A DNA stretch of 5,209 nt from Caldifarciminota bacterium (GTDB taxonomy: Bacteria > Hydrothermota > UBA3072 > B12-G15). The first letter of the stretch is position 1. The number at the start of each line of letters is the position of its first letter. The DNA is taken from the NCBI GenBank assembly GCA_021163525.1, contig JAGGTX010000161.1, positions 1 to 5,209 of the forward strand. Reading direction: 5' to 3'. Positions 1 to 5,209 of this stretch are shown in pieces. The position numbers and the translations under genes are program-made. Under the pieces are notes generated by a model. It did not search any database. It was not told the origin of the DNA and was given only the letters and a program-made list of their open reading frames with translations.

Positions 1-652
1 CATGAATATATTTTATAAAATTCCTTATCTTCTCCTGGTTATCCCTTCCTGAATAGTTTGAATAGATACTGTCCGTTGTGAATATCTCAGTTTTTATTCC
101 CTTCTGGTTCTTCCATTCTTTCAGGGGTTCAAAGAACCCGGCAAAATCAGGAGAGGTTATAATGGCATAATCAAGGGCGGCATTTTTACGGTTACCTGGA
201 GGTATCCGGTGCACATAATTGACTTCCAGGGAAATCCCCCTGAAAAGTGTGAGCATTCCATGCCTGAATTCACCAGAATAAACAACAAACTGTATATAAC
301 TCTTACCACTACCATGACCTATGCCCTTAAATTCAACAATAGTTTCAGGGAACCGGGATGTTTTAACAGGTTCAGCATGCCTGAGAACTGGCAATGAAAG
401 CACCTGTGGAAAATCAAGAAATGGAGGACTGGATTTTACGATTTCAAGTGTATCAACATGGAGAATCTTAAAATCCACCTCTTTCACATATCCATCCACG
501 GGAATAACAACACTCTTTACAGGAATATCAGGGTAACCTACCAGTGTGTGACTGAACAGCTCCTCTCCCTTTATGAAAATACGCCCATCCTTTGCCTGAA
601 CAACTGGAGATAGATTAATATTCACAACAATTGATAGCATAAAAAATATCAT
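1..652 (-). CDS. Secreted gingipain-like cysteine peptidase (family C25), N-terminal part, runs off the window
   Basis: An open frame of 217 codons continues past position 1, so the stop and most of the catalytic domain are missing. Residues 1-20 look like a short signal peptide: a hydrophobic stretch (MIFFMLSIVV) ending in a VQA site before KDG. Residues about 38-52 (VGYPDIPVKSVVIPV) resemble the G-x-P-x-hP-V-K element of C25 propeptides. From residue 161, DYAIITSPDFAGFFEPLKEW and then IYSNYSGRDNQEKIRNFIK (197-215) match the opening of the gingipain catalytic fold, where the family reads YLIIT...L..W...KG and then D...KIR.FI. The catalytic His and Cys would lie beyond the window. Such proteins are exported endopeptidases, often with C-terminal sorting or beta-sandwich domains. 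The ATG at 652 is chosen because GAGG lies 5 bases upstream; in-frame ATGs at 685 and 640 are alternatives. The gene lies 85 bases below rpsA and behind a terminator, so it is probably a separate transcript. Family assignment is by recalled motifs; activity is inferred. Confidence 0.8.
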   Translation of the reverse strand, partial: MIFFMLSIVVNINLSPVVQAKDGRIFIKGEELFSHTLVGYPDIPVKSVVIPVDGYVKEVDFKILHVDTLEIVKSSPPFLDFPQVLSLPVLRHAEPVKTSRFPETIVEFKGIGHGSGKSYIQFVVYSGEFRHGMLTLFRGISLEVNYVHRIPPGNRKNAALDYAIITSPDFAGFFEPLKEWKNQKGIKTEIFTTDSIYSNYSGRDNQEKIRNFIKYIH

Positions 653-657
653 ACCAT

Positions 658-661
658 CCTC
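658..661 (-). promoter_or_regulatory. Ribosome binding site deciding the C25 peptidase start
   Basis: On the minus strand GAGG lies 5 bases before the ATG at 652. This favours that start over the in-frame ATG at 685, which lies inside the terminator loop, and the one at 640, which has no purine-rich element at a good distance. Confidence 0.55.
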
Positions 662-699
662 AACAAAAATTGAAGGGGAAGCCATACAACTTCCCCTTC
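661..699 (-). terminator. Rho-independent terminator of the cmk-plsC-ispH-rpsA unit
   Basis: On the minus strand GAAGGGGAAG (699-690) pairs perfectly with CTTCCCCTTC (681-672) around the 8-base loop TTGTATGG. AATTTTTGTTG follows at 671-661. A 10-bp stem with six G/C pairs and a trailing U-run, placed 38 bases after the rpsA stop, is a standard intrinsic terminator. Read on the plus strand, the stem is followed by TAAAAG, so it would not terminate in that direction. No folding energy was computed. Confidence 0.85.
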
Positions 700-737
700 T
701 AAAAGAATCATATCAACAGAGATGAAAGGAATATCCA

Positions 738-2450
738 TTACCCTTTCTTTTCTTCTTTCTTTTCTTGCTCAGCCTTCTTCTCCACCCCTTTTGACTCTTT
801 TTCAGGTTCCTTCAGCTCCTCCTTCTCTGCCTTTTCTTCCTTGGCCCTCTGTTCCTCGTAGTATCTGGTTTCAGAAAGAACAATGTTCCTGCCCTTCTGA
901 TTTATCTCTATCACCTTGAGATTTAGTTCTTCTCCTTCAGAGTACTTTTCAGCGGGAACCTTCATCCCCCTTCTTTCAAGATGGGAGAATGGAACAAAGC
1001 CTTTAAGCCCCCTTTCAAGTTCCACAAGTATGCCTCTTGGAAGGAGTTCTGCAACCTTTGCCCTGATGTTGGAACCAACTGGATGCCTCCTTGAGAAGAT
1101 TTTCAGTGGGTCTGGTTCAAGTTGTTTTAGACCGAGTGCTATTCTTCTCTTTTCCATATCAACTGATAGAACCTTACACTCTATCCTCTGGCCCTTCTTG
1201 AATACCTCCCTTGGGTGTCCAATCCTCCTTGTCCATGAGATATCTGAAACATGGAGTAATCCTTCAACCCCCTCTTCAAGCTCAACAAACACACCAAAGC
1301 TTGTTATGTTTGTTATCTTTCCCTCAACCTTTGAGCCAGCAGGATACTTCTTCTCCACATCCTTCCATGGGTCGGGAATTGCCTGCCTAAGACCGAGTGA
1401 GATCCTCTGCTCTTCCTTGTTCACCTCAAGAACTATTGCCTCAACTATATCACCTATCTTCATGAGTTCTGATGGATGCTGTATATGCTGTGTCCAGGAC
1501 ATCTCTGAAACATGTATAAGACCTTCTATGCCCTTCTCAAGTTCAATGAATGCACCATAATCAGTGAGGGAAACAACCCTTCCTTTAACCCTCTTTCCTA
1601 TGGTATATCTCTCCTCTATTCCTTCCCATGGGTTTGGCTCAAGTTGTTTAAGCCCTAAGGATACCCTCTCGTGTTCCCTGTCAACCCTGATAACCTTAAC
1701 CTTGATTTTGTCGCCCATCGCAAGGATTTCTGAGGGATGGGCTATCCTTCCCCATGACATATCAGTGACATGGAGAAGCCCATCAATCCCGCCAAGGTCA
1801 ATGAAGGCTCCAAACTCGGTGATGTTCTTAACAACACCCTCAAGAACATCTCCCTCTTTCACGGATTCAAAGAATTTCTTCTTCTCCTCTTCCTTCTCCT
1901 CTTCAAGTATCACCCTTCTGGACACCACTATATTCTTTCTCTTCCAGTTTAGTTTTATCACCCTCACAGGTATAACCTTTCCCACAAAATCATCAATGCT
2001 GTTTACAGGTTTGACATCAATCTGGGAACCCGGAAGAAAGGCCTCCACACCAAAGATATTCACCATCAATCCGCCCTTCACCCTTCTCAATACCTTGCCC
2101 TCAATATTCCTGTTTTCAGAATAACACTCCTTTATGTCGTCCCATACCTTGAGGAAGTCTGCTTTCTTCTTTGATATCTGGGCAAGGCCCTCATCACCCT
2201 CCAGGTCCTCCAGATATACATCAATTTCATCTCCTACTTTAATCTCCTCATCCTCATTGAACTCTGATAGGGCTAGAATCCCCTCGGACTTCAAACCCAC
2301 ATTGACAACGACCTCTTTGTCAGTGATCTTTACAATCTTTCCCTTTACAAGCCCAACTTTCGGCTCCTCCTTCTCAATATACTCAGCAAGGAGTTTCTCC
2401 AATTCCCCATCATCCATGGGTTCAACCACTGGTCCTGCATCTTCCTTCAT
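738..2450 (-). CDS. rpsA: 30S ribosomal protein S1, six S1 domains
   Basis: This 570-residue protein is built of six consecutive S1 (OB-fold RNA-binding) domains, at about 33-95, 112-180, 198-268, 284-355, 371-442 and 458-528. Length and domain number match the long S1 of Gram-negative-type bacteria (E. coli S1 has 557 residues), and exceed the four-domain forms common in Firmicutes. Domains 3-5 carry the classic signature, for example TEFGAFIDL..GIDGLLHVTDMSW and a closing RVSLGLKQLEP.PW. Domains 1 and 2 are divergent, as in E. coli, where they anchor the protein to the ribosome. Domain 6 lacks the SW..HP element. Acidic and basic linkers follow domain 2 (EEEKEEEKKK, 183-192), and a Glu/Lys-rich tail fills 531-570. 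In the family, S1 captures and unfolds mRNA on the 30S subunit. The gene overlaps ispH by ATGA, has the strongest Shine-Dalgarno in the window, and ends before a terminator. Confidence in identity is very high. Confidence 0.96.
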   Translation of the reverse strand: MKEDAGPVVEPMDDGELEKLLAEYIEKEEPKVGLVKGKIVKITDKEVVVNVGLKSEGILALSEFNEDEEIKVGDEIDVYLEDLEGDEGLAQISKKKADFLKVWDDIKECYSENRNIEGKVLRRVKGGLMVNIFGVEAFLPGSQIDVKPVNSIDDFVGKVIPVRVIKLNWKRKNIVVSRRVILEEEKEEEKKKFFESVKEGDVLEGVVKNITEFGAFIDLGGIDGLLHVTDMSWGRIAHPSEILAMGDKIKVKVIRVDREHERVSLGLKQLEPNPWEGIEERYTIGKRVKGRVVSLTDYGAFIELEKGIEGLIHVSEMSWTQHIQHPSELMKIGDIVEAIVLEVNKEEQRISLGLRQAIPDPWKDVEKKYPAGSKVEGKITNITSFGVFVELEEGVEGLLHVSDISWTRRIGHPREVFKKGQRIECKVLSVDMEKRRIALGLKQLEPDPLKIFSRRHPVGSNIRAKVAELLPRGILVELERGLKGFVPFSHLERRGMKVPAEKYSEGEELNLKVIEINQKGRNIVLSETRYYEEQRAKEEKAEKEELKEPEKESKGVEKKAEQEKKEEKKG

Positions 2451-3286
2451 CTTACCTCCTGTAAACCAATAACTTTTTGGTACACGGCATCAATTATCCA
2501 GTCAGGGGTTGATGCCCCTGCTGTGATACCAACCCTGTTTGCCGCCTCAAACCATTCAGGCTGAATCTCCTCAGCGGTCTCAATGTGGTATGTGCGTGGA
2601 CATATGGTTCTGGAGATTCTGGCCAGTCTGGTTGTGTTGGCGCTGTTTTTTCCTCCAATCACTATCATCACATCCACCTTCTGCGCAAGTTCCTTTGCTG
2701 CCTCCTGCCTTTCATGGGTGGCACTACAGATGGTGTTGAAAACCCTGAGTTCACCAGCCCTCTCAAGGAGATGGTCAATCGCCTCCTTCAGGTTTGTGAA
2801 GGACTGTGTGGTCTGGGCAACAACACCGATCTTCTCCCTCGGTTTCACATCCATATCACTACTGTAAATCTCGGCTCTATCTCCTGTGTGACCCAATATA
2901 CCCTTCACTTCAGGATGGTTCTCCTCACCCACAATCACCACCCTGTATCCTTCATTCACAAGCATTTTTGCATACTCCTGCACCCTCTTCACATAGGGGC
3001 AGGTGGCGTCTATAAGTTTAAAACCTCTCCTTTCTGCCTCCTCAATCACCTCTGGTGGGACACCATGGGAACGGATAACAAGGTATCCCTTCCCCTCAAC
3101 TTCGTCAAGGCTTTCAATGGGTATTATACCATCTTTTTTCAATTTTTCAACCACCTGGGGATTATGTATGATTGGTCCAAGTGTATAAATGGGAAGGTTG
3201 GTGGATTTCCTTACCTTGCTTATGATGTCAAGTGCCCTCATCACACCAAAGCAGAATCCAGCCTTCTCTGCAAGTATCACTTCCAT
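2447..3286 (-). CDS. ispH: 4-hydroxy-3-methylbut-2-enyl diphosphate reductase
   Basis: IspH (LytB) is a cytosolic iron-sulfur enzyme. It reduces HMBPP to IPP and DMAPP, the last step of the MEP isoprenoid pathway. The 279 residues are a normal length for the stand-alone form. The three cluster-binding cysteines are present: C12 (AGFCFGV), C96 (DATCPYV) and C187 (NTICSATHERQ). Substrate-pocket residues known from the E. coli enzyme are also in place: H41 (LGPIIHNP), H74 (RSHGVP), H124 and E126 (GEENHPEVKG), the QTTQS segment at 158-162, S215 and N217 (GGKNSANT), and the GAST segment at 257-260. Nothing essential is missing. The ATG at 3286 overlaps the end of plsC by 10 bases, with a weak AAAGGG about 8 bases upstream. 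The stop overlaps the rpsA start (ATGA). In some Clostridia IspH and S1 are fused; here they are separate but adjacent. The organism therefore probably uses the MEP pathway. Confidence 0.98.
   Translation of the reverse strand: MEVILAEKAGFCFGVMRALDIISKVRKSTNLPIYTLGPIIHNPQVVEKLKKDGIIPIESLDEVEGKGYLVIRSHGVPPEVIEEAERRGFKLIDATCPYVKRVQEYAKMLVNEGYRVVIVGEENHPEVKGILGHTGDRAEIYSSDMDVKPREKIGVVAQTTQSFTNLKEAIDHLLERAGELRVFNTICSATHERQEAAKELAQKVDVMIVIGGKNSANTTRLARISRTICPRTYHIETAEEIQPEWFEAANRVGITAGASTPDWIIDAVYQKVIGLQEVR
2455..2460 (-). promoter_or_regulatory. Strong Shine-Dalgarno of rpsA
   Basis: AGGAGG lies 4 bases before the rpsA ATG, inside the last codons of ispH (CAG GAG GTA AGA TGA). It is the best match to the anti-Shine-Dalgarno seen in this window. 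It would allow high S1 output independent of ispH translation and fixes the rpsA start. Confidence 0.85.
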
Positions 3287-3885
3287 GGTGCCATCCCTTT
3301 GATTATATCAAGTATTTGTTCTGAAAATTTAAGTGCATTTTCCGTGTTTGCCTGGATATCCGGGGGATAAACAGGTTTTGAAAACTTTATGTAAAGTGGA
3401 GCAGCCCTCCTGAAGTGCAGTTGCATGGGTTCATGTGTTCCCCATATAAGTGTGGGAACAACAGGTGCGCCTGTTTTAAGGGAAAGGTATCCAACCCCTG
3501 GTTTTGCAGGTAGAAACTCCCCTGTTTTTGACCTCGTTCCCTCGGGGAAAAGAACAAGCACCTTACCTTCTCTCAAAATCTGCAGTGAAATCCTTATTGC
3601 GCCCACATCTATCCCCTCTGTATCAACAGGGAATGCATGGAACCTTGAAAGGAACTTTGCAGCAATGGGATTCACAAAAAGTGGCCTCTTTGCAAAATAA
3701 AACACATCATTTCTGGGGACAATAGACCCAACAAGCGGGGGATCGTAATTTGACCTGTGGTTGGGTGCAATAATAACAGGGCCTTTAAGTGGAACATTTT
3801 CTACACCATACCACTTCATATCAAAAAGATTCCTGAATGTATGCTTAATCACTGCCTTACCAAATACATAAAGTGCCTCTGTCAT
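3277..3885 (-). CDS. plsC: 1-acyl-sn-glycerol-3-phosphate acyltransferase (PlsC family)
   Basis: This is probably the membrane-associated enzyme that acylates lysophosphatidic acid to phosphatidic acid in glycerophospholipid synthesis. The 202 residues match the short PlsC type that is usual beside cmk. All acyltransferase motifs are seen in order: motif I NHRSNYDPP (42-50) with catalytic H43 and D48 in the HX4D pattern; motif II around FAKRPLF (64-70), with FPVD at 85-88; motif III FPEGTRSKTGEF (113-124), which binds the glycerol phosphate; and motif IV VVPTLIWG (142-149). There is no obvious long N-terminal membrane helix, so attachment is probably peripheral. The start at 3885 overlaps the cmk stop in ATGA, with GAGG 8 bases upstream inside cmk, which suggests coupled translation. 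Substrate specificity within the superfamily (lysophosphatidate or another lyso-lipid) cannot be proved from sequence. Confidence 0.92.
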   Translation of the reverse strand: MTEALYVFGKAVIKHTFRNLFDMKWYGVENVPLKGPVIIAPNHRSNYDPPLVGSIVPRNDVFYFAKRPLFVNPIAAKFLSRFHAFPVDTEGIDVGAIRISLQILREGKVLVLFPEGTRSKTGEFLPAKPGVGYLSLKTGAPVVPTLIWGTHEPMQLHFRRAAPLYIKFSKPVYPPDIQANTENALKFSEQILDIIKGMAPWK

Positions 3886-4553
3886 TTCTTCAACCTCTTC
3901 TTTATCCTTTCAAGCACAAAATTCACCTCATCCTCTATGGTAAGGTTGGTGGTGTCAAGCAAAATTGCATCATCCGCCTTCTTAAGGGGTGAAATATCCC
4001 TGTTTGAGTCAGCAAGGTCCCTTCTCATAAGGTCCTTCTTAATCTCTTCAAGGGGCATGTGGATGCCCTTTTTCTCAAGGTCTTTTTTTCTCCTCTCTGC
4101 ACGAACATTTATGTCAGCATCCATATATATTTTCAATTCTGCATCAGGGAAAACAACCGTGGTCATATCCCTGCCCTCACACACAAGTTCCCTGTTCTTT
4201 CCAACCATCCTCTGGATGGCAACCAGTTTCTTCCTCACTTCAGGATTCTGGGATACAGGGGTTACTGCCTTATCCACCTCAGGGGTTCTTAAATAGGCTG
4301 AGACATCCTCACCATTCACATATGTAATCTGACCATCTGGACCTGGTTTCACATCAATATCAATCTCCTTAGCAACCTCAGCAACCCTTTCAAAGTCATT
4401 CGGGTCAACACCCCTTCTCAATACCTCATATGCAACAGCACGATACATTGCACCGGTATCAAGGAAAAACCAGCCCAGACGCTGTGCAACATTTCTGGCT
4501 GTTGTGCTCTTACCAGATGCGGATGTCCCATCTATTGCAACAACAAATCTCAT
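3882..4553 (-). CDS. cmk: (d)CMP kinase
   Basis: Cytidylate kinase transfers phosphate from ATP to CMP or dCMP in the cytosol, recycling pyrimidine nucleotides. The 223 residues match the usual bacterial length of about 225. The Walker A loop is GTSASGKST (9-17). It is followed by LDTGAMYRA (31-39), the CMP-side insert typical of bacterial CMP kinases (about 60-110) with VSQNPEVR around S101, EGRD (126-129), the VVFPDA strand (133-138), lid arginines RAERR (151-155), and RRDLADSNRDISPL (177-190) with the conserved D and R residues. One oddity is T131 where E. coli and Bacillus enzymes have Gly (GRDxG becomes GRDMT). The ATG at 4553 is the only sensible start, because the P-loop begins 8 codons later. 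No Shine-Dalgarno precedes it; instead a promoter-like pair ends 6 bases upstream, suggesting leaderless translation. Confidence 0.97.
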   Translation of the reverse strand: MRFVVAIDGTSASGKSTTARNVAQRLGWFFLDTGAMYRAVAYEVLRRGVDPNDFERVAEVAKEIDIDVKPGPDGQITYVNGEDVSAYLRTPEVDKAVTPVSQNPEVRKKLVAIQRMVGKNRELVCEGRDMTTVVFPDAELKIYMDADINVRAERRKKDLEKKGIHMPLEEIKKDLMRRDLADSNRDISPLKKADDAILLDTTNLTIEDEVNFVLERIKKRLKK

Positions 4554-4559
4554 AGGGTG

Positions 4560-4587
4560 ATTATGATAAAATCCTGCAAATTTTCAA
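4560..4587 (-). promoter_or_regulatory. Predicted sigma70-type promoter of cmk, probably giving a leaderless mRNA
   Basis: On the minus strand TTGAAA (4587-4582, 5 of 6 matches to TTGACA) and CATAAT (4565-4560, 5 of 6 to TATAAT) are separated by 16 bases. Only six bases, CACCCT, lie between the -10 box and the cmk ATG, so the expected transcription start is the A of that ATG or a neighbour. No purine-rich ribosome site is present. The pair fills the 43-base gap after archease. It is a prediction from consensus only. Confidence 0.6.
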
Positions 4588-4596
4588 GGGAAAATT

Positions 4597-5019
4597 CTAC
4601 ACATCAAACACAACCCTTATAAGGAAACCTTCATCCGTTTCCTTAATAACCATCTGATGATAGGTGATTGCCTTAATCTCAAATCTGGGTTCATGCCTCT
4701 GTGGATTGAATGGTTCACCTCTAACGGTTGCTTTAATGATGTTTTCTTCAACCTTTACATCCACATGCTTACCAATAAACCCTTCTGTGTCAAAAAGAAA
4801 AAGTGCCTCCTCAAGGAGATAGACCAGTGAATCCTGCAAGGTCTCCCCTTCTCCTTTAATCACCCTCTCCATTCTTTCCTCAACATTATCAAGGGATACA
4901 TTCAGGTCATAGAATGCAAGCAGAACCCTCTCAATGGCCTCTTCAAGTGTTTTACCCTTCACCTCAACTCCAATGTCTGCTGTATGCTCAAAAAAGGAAT
5001 AAAAATCACTGGAACACAT
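4597..5019 (-). CDS. Archease family protein
   Basis: Archease is a small metal-binding protein. In archaea and eukaryotes it activates the RNA ligase RtcB by promoting its guanylylation and multiple turnover; an archaeal member also modulates a tRNA methyltransferase. The 140 residues are a typical length. Family marks are the N-terminal FEHTADIGVEVKGKTLEEA (10-28) with H12 and D15, the central LLEEALFLFD (68-77), the segment GEPFNPQRHEP (101-111) followed by EIKAITYHQM (114-123), and the C-terminal VVFDV with D139. HTAD and the final Asp are expected to take part in metal binding. The ATG at 5019 is the first start after an in-frame stop and overlaps the upstream gene by 14 bases. GAGG is only one base from this ATG; GGGTG lies a little further upstream, so initiation may depend on coupling to the upstream gene. 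No rtcB is in the window. The identification is strong; its role and partner here are inferred. Confidence 0.93.
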   Translation of the reverse strand: MCSSDFYSFFEHTADIGVEVKGKTLEEAIERVLLAFYDLNVSLDNVEERMERVIKGEGETLQDSLVYLLEEALFLFDTEGFIGKHVDVKVEENIIKATVRGEPFNPQRHEPRFEIKAITYHQMVIKETDEGFLIRVVFDV

Positions 5020-5209
5020 GCCTCACCCATCTTGAGAACTCATAAAAAAACCTCTTCATTAAAAACCCACCTGTTACAGGAACACCTATCACCTCAATCC
5101 TTGAACAGGGGAATACCCTTCTTGCAAGATACCTTGTCCTTGGAACATGAGACCTGTCTGTGACAATCACTATATGAGCAGTATCACCAATAATCTTTCT
5201 GGTAAACAA
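5006..5209 (-). CDS. YdcF/DUF218-like protein, C-terminal end only
   Basis: Only the last 67 codons are inside the window, and the frame is open to the right edge, so the leading TTG should not be taken as the true start. The visible part, HIVIVTDRSHVPRTRYLARR (12-31), resembles the second half of the DUF218 (YdcF/SanA) fold, where a strand ending in VT(S/D) is followed by an H-x-x-R-A/T element that forms part of a phosphate- or nucleotide-like binding site. It then has IEVIGVPV and a basic, aromatic tail (LMKRFFYEFSRWVRHVF) of the kind seen at the end of these proteins. DUF218 members are often membrane-anchored and linked loosely to envelope functions; the substrate is unknown. The 14-base overlap with archease suggests co-transcription. 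With so little sequence the family call is moderate. Confidence 0.6.
   Translation of the reverse strand: MFTRKIIGDTAHIVIVTDRSHVPRTRYLARRVFPCSRIEVIGVPVTGGFLMKRFFYEFSRWVRHVFQ

Noticed and set aside
209..536. Plus-strand open frames of 62 and 71 codons near the left end
   Set aside because: They overlap each other and lie opposite the C25 peptidase frame, which is open for all 217 codons and has recognisable family motifs.
632..653. Possible -10 box TATGAT (653-648) that would give a leaderless start at the ATG at 640
   Set aside because: No convincing -35 box is found 15-19 bases upstream, and the ATG at 652 has a well-spaced GAGG.
741..860. Pyrimidine-rich tract on the plus strand, also near 1875-1910
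   Set aside because: These are Glu/Lys codons (GAG, GAA, AAG, AAA) of the S1 tail and the linker after domain 2, not a structural DNA element.
1109..1660. Repeated DNA segments such as the two near-copies around 1115 and 1640
   Set aside because: They encode the repeated LGLKQLEP.P ends of successive S1 domains and are explained by domain duplication in the protein, not by a mobile or regulatory repeat.
916..2124. Long plus-strand open frames (214 and 186 codons) opposite rpsA
   Set aside because: They mirror the rpsA coding strand and give Ser/Pro/Thr-rich translations without recognisable domains. The minus strand encodes an unmistakable six-domain S1.
2585..3370. Plus-strand open frame of 261 codons opposite ispH
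   Set aside because: It is the antisense shadow of ispH and the end of plsC, whose catalytic residues are all intact on the minus strand. The translation resembles no family I know.

Overview
The window looks like a bacterial chromosome segment of moderate G+C, with every gene on the minus strand. It reads from the right edge towards position 1 as: the end of a YdcF/DUF218-like protein, archease, cytidylate kinase (cmk), PlsC-type acyltransferase, IspH, ribosomal protein S1 (rpsA), a hairpin terminator, and the start of a secreted gingipain-like (C25) peptidase. No rRNA or tRNA gene, insertion sequence, CRISPR array or prophage signal was seen, and no base composition break was noticed by eye.

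Layout. The DUF218-like end and archease overlap by 14 bases. A 43-base gap follows, holding a good sigma70-like promoter whose predicted start falls on or next to the cmk ATG. The next four genes are packed tightly: cmk/plsC overlap by 4 bases (ATGA), plsC/ispH by 10, and ispH/rpsA by 4 (ATGA). A 10-bp perfect hairpin with a U-run follows rpsA. The simplest reading is a cmk-plsC-ispH-rpsA transcription unit of about 3.9 kb with coupled translation. These genes serve CMP/dCMP phosphorylation, phosphatidic acid synthesis, the last step of the MEP isoprenoid pathway, and mRNA binding on the ribosome. The order is a known bacterial housekeeping cluster, best known to me from Firmicutes.

Below the terminator, positions 652 to 1 hold an open frame of 217 codons that runs off the window. 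It carries a short signal peptide, a C25 propeptide-like region, and the beginning of a gingipain-type catalytic domain.

Organism. Archease in a bacterium, a Lys/Glu-rich proteome with many AGG/AGA arginine codons, and a secreted C25 peptidase would fit a possibly thermophilic, little-cultured lineage (WOR-3/Stahlbacteria-, Hydrothermae- or Cloacimonadota-like). This is an inference; the sequence alone does not fix the taxon.

I see no clear novel system. The points most worth a second look are the apparently leaderless cmk promoter, the terminator hairpin that overlaps an alternative start of the peptidase gene, and archease placed in this cluster without a visible rtcB.
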